Assembly: GCA_013044035.1 (NCBI GenBank) | Contig: JABEVE010000044.1 | Span: forward strand, 36,354 to 100,353 | DNA length: 64,000 nt | Direction of reading: 5' to 3' | Source of the DNA: Burkholderiales bacterium | GTDB lineage: Bacteria; Pseudomonadota; Gammaproteobacteria; Burkholderiales; Burkholderiaceae_C | Shown here: in pieces, positions 46,301 to 56,164 of the stretch | Numbering within the stretch: the first letter of the stretch is position 1 | How the letters are laid out: each line of letters opens with the position of its first letter | The notes under the pieces: generated by a model | Database searches by the model: none | Seen by the model: only the letters and a program-made list of their open reading frames with translations | Told to the model about the DNA's origin: nothing | Position numbers and translations under genes: made by a program

Positions 46301-46660
46301 TCAGACAATCTTGCAGGGGATCATTGCATCTTCATCGAATTTATAAACGGCGCAAAGTCTGTGATAGCCATCTGCAATAACTAATCTGTCATTGACTCGA
46401 TCTCGATAGAGCAATAACGGCGATAATTTTTCGCCACGAATAATCTGTGCCGTATCCTGTTCAACATGACTATTACTGACGCCAAGAAGCGATAAATCTG
46501 AAGCTCTGAATATATCCTTTGCAGCAAACTCCGTCATTTCAGTCAGCTTCAATTTTTCTGCGATAGCCTCTGCCTCGTCACGATTCTTCGTCAGATTCAA
46601 ATATGAGGCGGCAGCCGGATAGTCATGCCTCTGCGGTTTATCAAACCATTTTATTTTCAT
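46301..46660 (-). CDS. Small ParB/sulfiredoxin-fold protein
   Basis: This 119-aa protein starts at the ATG at 46658-46660, with AGGAGT seven bases before it. The C-terminal half reads like a ParB N-terminal domain: DTAQIIRGEKLSPLLLYRDRVNDRLVIADGYHRLCAVY, with the GxHR-like YHR motif. The domain binds nucleotides, and in ParB it hydrolyses CTP. It lacks the HTH of chromosome-partitioning ParB. It precedes the aquaporin gene by about 15 bases. The function is unknown, possibly stress related by context. Confidence 0.75.
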   Translation of the reverse strand: MKIKWFDKPQRHDYPAAASYLNLTKNRDEAEAIAEKLKLTEMTEFAAKDIFRASDLSLLGVSNSHVEQDTAQIIRGEKLSPLLLYRDRVNDRLVIADGYHRLCAVYKFDEDAMIPCKIV

Positions 46661-46834
46661 TGATATGACTCCTGGCGATGCAGGCCAACAACTCCCGCCA
46701 CAAAACTGAATTGACATGTTAAATGACTTGGCAATAGGTTTTATTTTTATAAAAACGGCTCAATACCATCCGTGTTACCTGGATCGAGCTTTCAAATCAG
46801 CATAAAGGCCCCGATGGCATAGATTTGTTTGCTC

Positions 46835-46861
46835 GCCAACCCGCTCGTTGAGCGGGCTGGC
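46835..46861 (-). terminator. Hairpin after the BON-domain gene
   Basis: Two 12-base arms (46835-46846 and 46850-46861) pair with one G-U wobble in the minus-strand RNA and leave a 3-base loop. The hairpin starts 3 bases after the BON gene stop. The opposite strand would have an A-C mismatch instead, so the structure favours minus-strand RNA. No T-run follows. Confidence 0.6.
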
Positions 46862-46864
46862 ACT

Positions 46865-47260
46865 TTAATTCTTCGTCTTCTGTTGCAGTTCATTTTTAAC
46901 CATTTTCACTCCTTCGACGGCAGAAGCGATGCGAACCGCGTGCGCAGACTCTTTCGTGTTTTTGACAGTTCCACTTAAAGTCACAACATCTTGCTTCGTA
47001 TCGACGTGTATATCCAAACTCTTGAGCATTTCATCCTTCATCAACATGGCCTTCACTTTGGTCGTGATGACCGCATCGCCCATGTAACTGCCTGCACCAC
47101 CTTTTTTCGATGACATTTGATTCTGCTGTGTCATGTTTGATGGTTGGGACGCTGCGGCCTGGTTACTGGTTGTTTGCGCATCGGCTGCTATTGTGGCTGT
47201 CAAAAACGCAAGACAACCCGCCATGGAAATCCATTTCTTGCACGAAGCTGTGATAGACAT
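46865..47260 (-). CDS. Periplasmic BON-domain protein
   Basis: This 131-aa protein has a cleavable signal peptide (ends near ADAQ) and a Q/N/S-rich linker. One BON domain follows (about 58-128) with DAVITTKVKAMLMKDEML, VVTLSGTVKN and AVEGVKMVKNELQ. OsmY-type BON proteins support the envelope under osmotic or other stress. AAGGATC precedes the ATG. The gene is less GC-rich than the core genes nearby. It follows a good AT-rich promoter. Confidence 0.88.
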   Translation of the reverse strand: MSITASCKKWISMAGCLAFLTATIAADAQTTSNQAAASQPSNMTQQNQMSSKKGGAGSYMGDAVITTKVKAMLMKDEMLKSLDIHVDTKQDVVTLSGTVKNTKESAHAVRIASAVEGVKMVKNELQQKTKN

Positions 47261-47305
47261 AGTTTGATCCTTAGTTTATTGAGCGAAGTGACAGATTCAA
47301 TTAAA

Positions 47306-47334
47306 AATATATTTTTATATATGCATAAAATCAA
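47306..47334 (-). promoter_or_regulatory. Predicted promoter of the BON gene
   Basis: On the minus strand, TTGATT (47329-47334) and TATATT (47306-47311) are separated by 17 AT-rich bases. Transcription would start about 40 bases before the ATG at 47260. Confidence 0.5.
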
Positions 47335-47362
47335 CGCAACTACATCTCCACCCAAAAAATTG

Positions 47363-47515
47363 TCAGATCAGTCCAAACACCAACAGGACGACCAAGATCT
47401 CATCGACAAAACCCAGAACTCGACTCGTGTGCTAGCCCCAAGTCCTGCTGTGAGACCAGGCTGGAATCGTAATAATGAACATGATCACGAGTACAATCAA
47501 TAACTGACTGGTCAT
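47363..47515 (-). pseudogene. DUF3309-like small membrane protein gene with in-frame amber stop
   Basis: The frame from ATG 47515 encodes a hydrophobic N-terminus and IPAWSHSRTWG, which matches the LPTWPHSRSWG pattern of 50-aa DUF3309 proteins. Codon 28 is TAG (47432-47434), where the family usually has Tyr. Reading on in the same frame gives VLGFVDEILVVLLVFGLI and a natural stop, again matching the second hydrophobic helix and the total length of 50 codons. It is therefore a nearly intact gene broken by one nonsense codon, unless amber is read through. No clear ribosome site is present. Confidence 0.6.
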
Positions 47516-47928
47516 TGACATATCAGATAGCCGATGGATATTCGGCTTGATAAGATTATTTCTGTTGCTGAATTTTATTTATTATGTTCAGCCCATAGGC
47601 GTGTGTAAAACAGGTTTATTATTTTGAGATCGACGGTTTTATCTTTGATATTCATGTGCCGATCAGTCTAATATAATTATTATTGACGAGATAAATTTAT
47701 TTATGTTTTGGCTTAATTAATATATTTTGATATGATTTAATCTAAAATGCGCTCAGCGTTGTGAATCGATCTTCGTCAGAAAGTTACGACAGAAAATTTG
47801 CTAAATCAGTGCGCTACCGCACAGATGTCATATTTTTTTACGGATGCGTTTCAAGCGTGAAGGGCATCCTCTGTTGAGTTAATGGATGGGTGGGGATTCT
47901 TGAGGATTCCAACGAGCACCTAAGGCTG
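47516..47928. other. AT-rich noncoding spacer
   Basis: This stretch of about 400 bp is far richer in A and T than anything else in the window, especially 47560-47760. It has no ORF with a ribosome site. It contains several TATAAT-like hexamers and could be a promoter-dense region, a nucleoid-protein binding site or a scar of transferred DNA. No RNA gene was recognised. Confidence 0.5.
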
Positions 47929-48153
47929 TCAACGCCAGCCCAGGGGTTGAAGCGGATGGGTGTTGTGACTGTCCACCATGCCGAGTTCATGCTGCGAGTC
48001 ATCCGACAGGTCGGTGCCCTTCGGCATGTACAGACGCAACTGGCCGCTGGGGTTCTCGTAGGTTCCGCGTTGCCAATGGCTAGGCGAGTCGCAGGAGCAG
48101 CTCGCCAACAGGAAGGCGGCCCCGGTAACGCAGGGTGTTGGTTTCATGCGCAT
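47929..48153 (-). CDS. Small lipoprotein
   Basis: From the ATG at 48153 the frame encodes 74 aa with a short lipoprotein-like signal (GAAFLLASC), then a Cys-Ser-Cys start of the mature part. A polar 55-residue tail ends in HPLQPLGWR. GGAAC precedes the start. An ATG five codons earlier has no ribosome site. No family is recognised. The segment ENPSGQLRLYMPKGTDLSDDSQHELGM gives no functional clue. It is short enough that a chance frame cannot be excluded. Confidence 0.45.
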   Translation of the reverse strand: MRMKPTPCVTGAAFLLASCSCDSPSHWQRGTYENPSGQLRLYMPKGTDLSDDSQHELGMVDSHNTHPLQPLGWR

Positions 48154-48196
48154 TTTTTGTTCCGGCATGCGTCAAGGTAGTTGCCGCCTCATCCTT

Positions 48197-48217
48197 GATG
48201 CAGCAGGGAGCTGCATC
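48197..48217. repeat. Short hairpin upstream of htpX
   Basis: GATGCAGC (48197-48204) and GCTGCATC (48210-48217) form a perfect 8-bp stem with a 5-base loop. It lies in the 300-bp spacer between the small lipoprotein gene and htpX. The rest of that spacer holds only the htpX promoter. Confidence 0.45.
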
Positions 48218-48408
48218 AGCTCTGCTTTCGATTGGGCCGCAACGACTGCGTCGCGTTCGGGGTTAAGGGTGGCTGGGACGATGGGCGACCGATCGCGTGT
48301 GGGGCGGACCCTCGCGCCGGGTTTCGCTCACGGGCCTGGAGGTGCAGCGCGGTCGAGCCGCCGGGATGGCGTGATCTACGCTGCAATGACGCCATGAACC
48401 CCGGCGAG

Positions 48409-48437
48409 CTTGAACTTTCCGTCTGGGGCACAATCTA
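48409..48437 (+). promoter_or_regulatory. Candidate sigma-32 heat-shock promoter of htpX
   Basis: CTTGAA (48409-48414), a 14-base spacer, then CACAATCTA (48429-48437) match the heat-shock consensus CTTGAA and CCCCATnTA at 6 of 6 and most of the -10 positions. The spacing excludes a normal sigma-70 reading. The start point would be about 30 bases before the htpX ATG. htpX is a known heat-shock gene in E. coli, which supports the call. Confidence 0.6.
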
Positions 48438-48472
48438 CGTCATTGTTTCCAAACGTAAACGAGGTGATTGCG

Positions 48473-49351
48473 ATGTTCAATCTGCTCAAGACCGCCATGC
48501 TGATGGCCGCCATCACGGCGCTGTTCATGGTGATCGGCTCCTCGATCGGCGGCAAGCAGGGCATGATGCTGGCGCTGTTGTTCGCTGTCGGCATGAATTT
48601 TTTCAGCTACTGGTTTTCCGACAAGATGGTGCTGCGCATGTACAACGCGCAGGAGGTCGATGCGCAGAGCGCGCCACAGTTCTACCGCATGGTGCAGGAT
48701 CTGGCGCAGCGGGCACAACTGCCCATGCCGCGCGTCTACGTCATCAACGAAGACGCGCCCAATGCCTTCGCCACCGGACGCAACCCGGAGCACGCCGCAG
48801 TGGCTGCCACCACCGGCATCATGCGTGTGCTCAGCGAGCGTGAACTCCGCGGCGTCATGGCGCACGAGCTCACCCATGTGAAGCACCGCGACATTCTCAT
48901 TTCCACCATCAGCGCAACCATGGCCGGCGCCATTTCGGCTCTGGCGAATTTCGCCATGTTCTTCGGCGGACGTGATGAAAACGGCCGCCCGGCGAACCCG
49001 ATCGCCGGCATCGCCCTGGCCATCCTGGCGCCGCTGGCGGCAAGCCTGATTCAGATGGCGATCTCACGCGCCCGCGAATTCGAGGCCGACCGCGGTGGCG
49101 CAGAAATTTCGGGCGACCCGGAAGCTCTGGCATCGGCGCTGCAAAAAATCGAGGCTGTGGCGCGTGGCGTTCCGTTCCAGGCCGCCGAGTCGCATCCGGC
49201 AACCGCGCAGATGATGATTTTGAACCCGCTGCATGCTGGCGGAATCGGCAAGCTGTTCTCCACCCATCCGCCGACCGAGGAGCGCGTCGCCGCGCTGATG
49301 CAGATCGCGCAAACGATGCGCACCGGGCAGCCCCCGAACAATCGTTGGTGA
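48473..49351 (+). CDS. htpX: Membrane zinc protease HtpX
   Basis: This 292-aa inner-membrane M48 protease has two N-terminal helices (residues 4-35), the zinc-binding HELTH near residue 140, two further hydrophobic segments (about 150-200) and the third zinc ligand in REFEADRGG. It degrades damaged membrane proteins together with FtsH. GAGGTG lies before the ATG. Its length agrees with E. coli HtpX. A clear terminator follows. Confidence 0.96.
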   Translation: MFNLLKTAMLMAAITALFMVIGSSIGGKQGMMLALLFAVGMNFFSYWFSDKMVLRMYNAQEVDAQSAPQFYRMVQDLAQRAQLPMPRVYVINEDAPNAFATGRNPEHAAVAATTGIMRVLSERELRGVMAHELTHVKHRDILISTISATMAGAISALANFAMFFGGRDENGRPANPIAGIALAILAPLAASLIQMAISRAREFEADRGGAEISGDPEALASALQKIEAVARGVPFQAAESHPATAQMMILNPLHAGGIGKLFSTHPPTEERVAALMQIAQTMRTGQPPNNRW

Positions 49352-49377
49352 GCCAGCCCATTGCTGCCGTGCCCGAA

Positions 49378-49402
49378 GCGACCCGACCGGGTCGCCTTTT
49401 TT
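49378..49402 (+). terminator. Intrinsic terminator of htpX
   Basis: GCGACCC, a 4-base loop (GACC) and GGGTCGC form a perfect 7-bp GC-rich stem (49378-49395), followed by CTTTTTT. It lies 27 bases after the htpX stop. Confidence 0.9.
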
Positions 49403-49421
49403 CGGCAAAGCCCTGCGCGAC

Positions 49422-49781
49422 TCAGCGTCGGGCCACGAACACGCCTTCCAGAGCGCTGTCGATGATGAGCCCGGCGGCGCTGTACAGCAGCGAGCCGATG
49501 ATGGCGGCGCCGAAGCTGCGCACGACGAAACCATCGATCAGTCCGGATGCGGCATAGAACATCAGCGCATTGATGACGAAGAAGAACAGCCCCAGCGTGA
49601 GCACCGTGATGGGCAGGGTCAGGATGAACAGCACCGGGCGCACCAGGGTGTTGAGCAGGCCGATGAGGAGCGCCGCCCACATGGCCGCGGCGAAACCCGC
49701 GATCTGCACACCGCTGTAGAGATATGCCACAGCCAGTAGGGCCGTGGCCGAGAGCAGCCACTTGACGATGAGCTTGAGCAT
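49422..49781 (-). CDS. Phage-holin-family small membrane protein
   Basis: This 119-aa integral membrane protein has four hydrophobic helices. The fold pattern IVKWLLSATALLAVAYLYSGVQI...LIGLLNTLVRPVLFILTLPITVLTLGLFFFVINALMF is that of the Phage_holin_4_2 (DUF360) family. Despite the family name, these are widespread chromosomal membrane proteins with no known lytic role. The start at 49781 (MLKLIVKW) is preferred over a longer frame. It lies between htpX and purB, convergent with htpX. Confidence 0.88.
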   Translation of the reverse strand: MLKLIVKWLLSATALLAVAYLYSGVQIAGFAAAMWAALLIGLLNTLVRPVLFILTLPITVLTLGLFFFVINALMFYAASGLIDGFVVRSFGAAIIGSLLYSAAGLIIDSALEGVFVARR

Positions 49782-49910
49782 GGGAAGGGTCCTGGCGAGG
49801 GGGGAAAGTCGTGTGCACTCGGCGGTTGACGGTGGAAAAAGGCTCGCAGGCAACTCGACCTGGGCGCGACGGACCTGGGCGCGACCCGGCTGCGCCGCGG
49901 CGACTCCAGC

Positions 49911-51374
<1,464 letters not shown>

Positions 51375-51443
51375 TCAAGCTGATTCCAGGCCGCTGCCGT
51401 GAGGGGTGGCGACTTATACTGCGGCCTTAAATTCAAGCTCACC

Positions 51444-52070
51444 ATGGTCATGAAACTCATCGGCTCGCGTACCAGCCCTTATGTGCGCAAAGTCCGCATC
51501 GTTCTCGCGGAAAAAAAACTCGAATACAGGTTCGTCGAGGAAAACGTCTGGGATGCAGCCACGCGTATCCAGGACAGCAACCCGCTGGGTAAAGTCCCCT
51601 GTCTGGTGCTGGAAGACGGCAGCAGCATCTATGACTCGCGCGTCATCGTCGAATACCTCGACACCCTGTCACCTGTGGGCAAACTCATTCCGGGCACTGG
51701 GCGTGAACGCGCCGAGGTGCGCACCTGGGAAGCTCTGGCCGACGGCGTGATGGATGCCGCCTCGACCGCCCGCCTGGAGCAGAGCTGGCCCGGCCGCACC
51801 GATGCCCAGCGCAGCCAGGCCTGGATCGACCGTCAACTCGGCAAAGTGCGAGCAGCCATCAAGGCCATGTCCGCCGGCCTGGGCGACTCGCCCTGGATGT
51901 GCGGCAACCACCTGACGCTGGCCGACATCGCCATCGGTTCCGCTCTGGCTTATGTCGATTTCCGCTGCCCCAGCGTCAGTTGGAAGCACGACGAACCCAA
52001 ACTGGCGAAGCTGTTCGACAAGCTCGCCCAACGCGCCTCGTTTCAGGACACCGCGCCACCACCGGCGTGA
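51444..52070 (+). CDS. Glutathione S-transferase family protein
   Basis: This 208-aa protein has an N-terminal thioredoxin-like GST domain with SRTSPYVRKVRI (Ser as likely catalytic residue) and GKVPCLVLEDGSSIYDSRVI (the Pro-cis loop and Ser of the glutathione site). An all-helical C-terminal domain contains HLTLADIAIGSAL. It probably detoxifies electrophiles or reduces mixed disulfides. It is divergent from purB. ATG 51444 is chosen and ATG 51450 is two codons later. A TATACT hexamer at about 51413 may be its -10 element. Confidence 0.9.
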   Translation: MVMKLIGSRTSPYVRKVRIVLAEKKLEYRFVEENVWDAATRIQDSNPLGKVPCLVLEDGSSIYDSRVIVEYLDTLSPVGKLIPGTGRERAEVRTWEALADGVMDAASTARLEQSWPGRTDAQRSQAWIDRQLGKVRAAIKAMSAGLGDSPWMCGNHLTLADIAIGSALAYVDFRCPSVSWKHDEPKLAKLFDKLAQRASFQDTAPPPA

Positions 52071-52205
52071 ACTGGCCCTCGATCGACGGGACGACCGACG
52101 CCTTCTTTTGAAGAAGGCCATCGCCGACTTGACGGTGGGTGTTGACCGGGCCGAGGTGCAAGACCAGCGTTGGCCGCTGGATCCTCGCCCCTGGAGCCCG
52201 AGCGT

Positions 52206-52613
52206 TCATCCACGACTGCGCAGAGGCTTGAGCGCCATGGCGCCATCGCCAAGCAGGAACAGGGCGACCAGGCCCACCGCCCAGAACGCGGGATATTCCC
52301 AGCCGCCGCCCTTGTTGGTGAACAGCCAACCGTTGGCGCCATGCACGAGAACAATCGTGCCGAGCATCTCCAGCGCCAGGGGGATGGCGACCCAGGGTGC
52401 GTAGATGCCCAGGATGAGGGCAATGCCACCGAACAACTCCAGCGCGATGACGGCATAGGCCAGGATCGCAGGCAGCCCGAGCGAAGCAAAATACCCGACG
52501 AAACCGGGAACGGTGAAGACAAAGATCTTGAGCCCCACATGGGCCAGGAACATGATGCCCAGGCTCACGCGCAACAGCAGTGCCGCATAGGGTGCGGTGG
52601 ATTGTTTGATCAT
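52206..52613 (-). CDS. DoxX-family membrane protein
   Basis: This 135-aa protein has four membrane helices and typical DoxX features: LRVSLGIMFLAHVGLKIF, GLPAILAYAVIALELFGGIALILG and WLFTNKGGGWEYPAFW. Some relatives are subunits of quinol oxidases, but most are of unknown function in redox stress. GGAG precedes the ATG at 52613. It is the last of a set of minus-strand genes (isochorismatase-like, DODA, esterase, DoxX), which may form one redox or aromatic-metabolism unit. Confidence 0.88.
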   Translation of the reverse strand: MIKQSTAPYAALLLRVSLGIMFLAHVGLKIFVFTVPGFVGYFASLGLPAILAYAVIALELFGGIALILGIYAPWVAIPLALEMLGTIVLVHGANGWLFTNKGGGWEYPAFWAVGLVALFLLGDGAMALKPLRSRG

Positions 52614-52667
52614 GATGAACTCCAAAGGATGGGGGGTGGCAATACTCACGCAAGCGCGAGTTGGGAG

Positions 52668-53390
52668 CTAGGGCCCTGAATCGTCGGACCCCGGCAAAAC
52701 GTTTCGACCCTGACCGCTCTTGCTTCCAGGGTCTGCGGCGAGCGCGGCCCGCCACAGGCTGCGCGGGATATAGCCTCGCAGGCGTTCAATCAGCAGTTCG
52801 ACAAGCTCGACGTTGATGCCGTGGCCGAGAAAGGGCAGCACATCCGCCGTCACGTCCCCGCCCAGGGCGACCAGGTGTTCGGCGGCTGCCACCGTGAGGC
52901 CGTAAGGCATCACCGCGTCGCTCTTGCCATGCAGGAAATGCAGTGTCGTGCCCGCGGCCGGTGCGCGTGGCAACTGGGCAAAGCGCCCGGCGATGGACAC
53001 CACGCGCCCGGCGACTGGGGTTCGGTCGCGAGTCGATTCCAGCGCCATGATGGCGCCTTGCGAGAACCCGATGAGAGCCGTCTGCCCGACGCCGACATGC
53101 GCAAGGTTTTGCCAGTGCTGCACGGTCTCCAGGAAGGACGGCAAGGCCAGCGCAACGCGTTCGGCGCGGTTGGCTTCGGTCACGCCATTCACGGAAAACC
53201 ACTGGTAGCCGTGGCCGAAGTCGGAGGGTTCACGAGCCTGCACGCTGACGATCCAGGCCCTGGGAAACGCCACGGCCAACTGCTGGCCGAGCGGCACCAG
53301 GTCCTGGGCGTCCGAGCCCACGCCGTGGAACAGCAGCATGAGTTGTTCGGCATGGCCTTCGGGCTGGGCGACGATGATGGATGCGGGCAT
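52668..53390 (-). CDS. YpfH-like carboxylesterase
   Basis: This 240-aa alpha/beta hydrolase has an oxyanion region LLFHGVGSDAQD, the nucleophile elbow GFSQGA, an Asp in HGKSDAVMPY and the catalytic His in LGHGIN. These are the features of the YpfH/phospholipase-carboxylesterase family. No signal peptide is present. The start at 53390 gives the natural N-terminus MPASIIVAQPEG. It follows the DODA gene after about 40 bases. Confidence 0.88.
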   Translation of the reverse strand: MPASIIVAQPEGHAEQLMLLFHGVGSDAQDLVPLGQQLAVAFPRAWIVSVQAREPSDFGHGYQWFSVNGVTEANRAERVALALPSFLETVQHWQNLAHVGVGQTALIGFSQGAIMALESTRDRTPVAGRVVSIAGRFAQLPRAPAAGTTLHFLHGKSDAVMPYGLTVAAAEHLVALGGDVTADVLPFLGHGINVELVELLIERLRGYIPRSLWRAALAADPGSKSGQGRNVLPGSDDSGP

Positions 53391-53431
53391 GGTGTGTCGT
53401 TGGCTCGGGTGTTGGCGGGTGCGGGAGGCCT

Positions 53432-54217
53432 TCAGGCCAACACCCACGCATCCATGCTGAGCGTGCCGTAGTGCACGCCGCCGCTCCTGTGCTGTGGCTT
53501 GGCCGTCTTGCCGGCGGCTCCGAGCGCCCAGAACAACGGCAACAGATGTTCGTCGCTCGGATGCGCGCGGACGGCATGCGGAGCTTGACGGCGGTAGTCG
53601 AGCAAGGCGTCGGTTGCGCCACGCTCGATGGCGTCACGCATCCAGTCGACGAATTCCAGCACATAGGGCTCGGGCGGCTCGTCGGTCGCGGCCCCAGGAT
53701 GGAATTCGTGCAGGTTGTGGGTCAGACTGCCGGTGCCGAACAGCAGCACGCCATCGTCCGCCAGAGGGGCCAGAACTTGGCCCAGCTTGTACGCACCGGC
53801 GGCGTCCAGGGGCCAGGGCATGGCCAGGGGGACCACGGGAACATCGGCCTGCGGGAACATGAAGCGCAGTGGCACCCACACGCCGTGGTCCAGGCCCCGG
53901 CCCGGGTCCAGCGCGGCGGGCCAGCCGGCTGCCTGCAACAAGCCGGCCACGCGCTGGGCGAGCTCGGGGTTGCCAGCTGCCGGATAGCGCAGGTCATGCA
54001 AGGCCGGATCGAAACCGCCGAAATCGTGGATGGTCGCGGGTTTCGGACTCGACCCCACGGCAGGAACGCGCGACATCCAGTGCGGCGAGAACGCGAGGAT
54101 GGCCGCCGGTTGTGGCAGATCCCGGCCCAGGGCTTTGAGCATGGGGCCCGCGGTGCCGGGCTCCAGCGGCAGCATGGGTGAGCCGTGGGAGACGAACAGG
54201 GAAGGCATGTGCGACAT
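53432..54217 (-). CDS. DODA-type extradiol dioxygenase (YgiD family)
   Basis: This 261-aa member of the class III extradiol dioxygenase superfamily starts MPSLFVSHGSPM. It has candidate metal and active-site histidines in SHGSP, SPHWMS, DHGVWVPL and GSLTHNL. Plant relatives make betalamic acid from DOPA, and bacterial YgiD acts on DOPA-like catechols. GAGGAC lies before the ATG. It follows the isochorismatase-like gene, and small-molecule detoxification is plausible. Confidence 0.9.
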   Translation of the reverse strand: MSHMPSLFVSHGSPMLPLEPGTAGPMLKALGRDLPQPAAILAFSPHWMSRVPAVGSSPKPATIHDFGGFDPALHDLRYPAAGNPELAQRVAGLLQAAGWPAALDPGRGLDHGVWVPLRFMFPQADVPVVPLAMPWPLDAAGAYKLGQVLAPLADDGVLLFGTGSLTHNLHEFHPGAATDEPPEPYVLEFVDWMRDAIERGATDALLDYRRQAPHAVRAHPSDEHLLPLFWALGAAGKTAKPQHRSGGVHYGTLSMDAWVLA

Positions 54218-54255
54218 CGTGTTGTCCTCGTTGACCGGTCACATCCGGGTTTGCA

Positions 54256-55005
54256 TCACTTTACGGTTCCGAACGGATCCGGCACGGCGCGTGTGTTGGC
54301 GTTATTCCAGAATCCTTGGACGACGAAACCATATTCTGGAAGATGGTCGATGAATGGCTTGAACATCGCATCCGCGGTCGGCTCCTTCCAGTCGGCCTGC
54401 AGCTCGCAACCGAACGCGAACACGGTGACGGGATGAGCACCGGAGCGCGTCATGCGCGCCATGGCCGCTTCGGCCTCATAGTGGCTCCACGCTCCCGACG
54501 CGTCCACCACGGGATACACCGGATAGCCATCGTTGATCAGCGAATAGGTGGGCATCGCGACACAAGTGCCCAGCGTCACGCCTGAAATGACCAAATGCGT
54601 GCGCCCGGTGCGGCTCACCAGATCGTCCAGAGCTGCGCGGAAGGTCGGATCTTCATACGCGTTGATGATGCCTGTCCGCCGAATGATGGGTTGGTCGGGG
54701 AAAATCGCCTTGAGCTCAGGCAAAGTATCGCCGTTCTGCCACTGCGCGTTGCTCGAGGTGATCAGGACAGGGGCGTTGAGCGCCTTGGCCATTTTTGCCA
54801 GCGCGACGACATTGTTTTTGTATTCGGCCAGCGAACTGAAGTCGCGAACTCCAGCCATCAACCCGATTTGATGGTCGACGAACAGAAAAATGGTGTTCTG
54901 TGGGGTTGGCTTGTCGTAGCCGGCACGACCCGCTCTGGATGCCTCTGCGGGGTTGACCTTCAACGGCTGCGGTTTGCTGGCGATTGGACTGACGATGTCG
55001 TTCAT
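54256..55005 (-). CDS. Isochorismatase-like cysteine hydrolase (YcaC type)
   Basis: This 249-aa protein has the isochorismatase fold: an acidic residue in LFVDHQIGLM, a basic residue near PIIRRTGIINAYED and the nucleophilic cysteine in GVTLGTCVAMPTY. The size and sequence fit the YcaC branch of unknown substrate. The start at 55005 follows GGAGG. It is divergent from a LysR regulator with 210 bp between them, and the pair probably forms a regulator-target unit. Confidence 0.9.
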   Translation of the reverse strand: MNDIVSPIASKPQPLKVNPAEASRAGRAGYDKPTPQNTIFLFVDHQIGLMAGVRDFSSLAEYKNNVVALAKMAKALNAPVLITSSNAQWQNGDTLPELKAIFPDQPIIRRTGIINAYEDPTFRAALDDLVSRTGRTHLVISGVTLGTCVAMPTYSLINDGYPVYPVVDASGAWSHYEAEAAMARMTRSGAHPVTVFAFGCELQADWKEPTADAMFKPFIDHLPEYGFVVQGFWNNANTRAVPDPFGTVK

Positions 55006-55181
55006 GATGACCTCCGGTTCAGGAAAGTGGTGCATGGGCTACGGGGCATGCCTGCCGGGCATTCACCCCGTTCGGAAAAGCGGTCTTGATCTGCGTGGCG
55101 GCAAGGCCCAGGAGACCGCGTTCACCACGATCAAACTGTAGAGGTCAATGACACGGAGAACCAGACGGCTGCGCGCAATTG

Positions 55182-55192
55182 ATCGTTACGAT
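55182..55192. promoter_or_regulatory. Candidate LysR operator
   Basis: ATCGTTACGAT is an 11-bp perfect palindrome with a one-base centre, within a T-N11-A frame, 24 bases before the LysR start and about 180 bp from the divergent hydrolase start. This position fits autoregulation by the LysR protein. Confidence 0.45.
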
Positions 55193-55215
55193 AGACGCAA
55201 CAATGGAGTGCGGCA

Positions 55216-56160
55216 ATGGACCTTTCCTACGCGATGCGTGTACTCGTGCAAGTGGTCGACTCGGGCAGCTTCGTGCGCGCTGCCGACGCGCTGGGCGTCT
55301 CCAACGCTGCGGTGACCCGCCAGATCAGTGCCCTGGAAGCCCACCTGGGAGCTCGCCTTCTTCATCGCACCACGCGCAGACTCTCGCTGACCGACGCTGG
55401 CGCTGAGTTCTGCGCTCGCAGCCGGACGATCCTGGAGGAGATCGCCGACGCGCAAGCCATCGCGACGCAGGGCTCGGCACACCCCGTGGGACTGCTGCGT
55501 GTTTCCGCTCCCCTGTCGTTCGGCGTGATGCAACTGGCGCGCTTCCTGGCCGGATTTCACGCCAGATATCCACAATTGCGGCTTGACATCGATCTGTCTG
55601 ACCGTGTGGTCGACCTGGCGTACGAGAGGATCGACGTGGCCTTGCGCATCGCCAGCAAGCTCGAAGGCCATTTGGTCGCCCGACGACTTGCCCCGGTCAG
55701 CATGGTGGTCTGCGCATCGCCTGCCTACCTGAAGCGCCACGGCACACCGTCGGCTCCCGACGATCTTGTCGAGCATGCAACGCTGAGCTTCAGCTATTTG
55801 TGGGCGGGTGACGAGTGGCCCTTCAGCGACGCGCAGGGCAACATGACCCGGGTGAAGGTCAGCCCCTGTGTGCATGCCACCAACGGCGATCTGCTGCGCG
55901 AACTTGCTGTCGCCGGCACGGGCATCATCCTGCAGCCAACGTTCATCGTCGCCTCCGAACTCGCGCAAGGCACGCTTGTGCCCATTCTTGAGGATTACCA
56001 AACCCTGGAGCTGAATTTGTTCGCGGTCTACCTCAGTCGGCGGCACCTCTCGAGCAAGGTGCGCGTGTTCATCGACGAAATCGTGAGCGCAATCGGCGAC
56101 ATGCCGCCATGGGAGCGATGGCAACACCGCGCGCTGGGCGCCCCGGGCGACCGCGCTTGA
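55216..56160 (+). CDS. LysR-family transcriptional regulator
   Basis: This 314-aa regulator has an N-terminal winged helix (SFVRAADALGVSNAAVTRQISALEAHLGARLLHRTTRRLSLT) and a periplasmic-binding-like effector domain (about 90-300). The sequence is of the CrgA/PecT-like subgroup, often controlling oxidoreductase or hydrolase genes. It is divergent from the isochorismatase-like gene, its likely target. It is followed convergently by the sigma-54 activator gene after 4 bases. Confidence 0.92.
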   Translation: MDLSYAMRVLVQVVDSGSFVRAADALGVSNAAVTRQISALEAHLGARLLHRTTRRLSLTDAGAEFCARSRTILEEIADAQAIATQGSAHPVGLLRVSAPLSFGVMQLARFLAGFHARYPQLRLDIDLSDRVVDLAYERIDVALRIASKLEGHLVARRLAPVSMVVCASPAYLKRHGTPSAPDDLVEHATLSFSYLWAGDEWPFSDAQGNMTRVKVSPCVHATNGDLLRELAVAGTGIILQPTFIVASELAQGTLVPILEDYQTLELNLFAVYLSRRHLSSKVRVFIDEIVSAIGDMPPWERWQHRALGAPGDRA

Positions 56161-56164
56161 TCGG

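Noticed and set aside
47321..47503. Plus-strand 60-codon frame opposite the DUF3309-like pseudogene
   Set aside because: No ribosome site and polar low-complexity product. The opposite strand shows family similarity.
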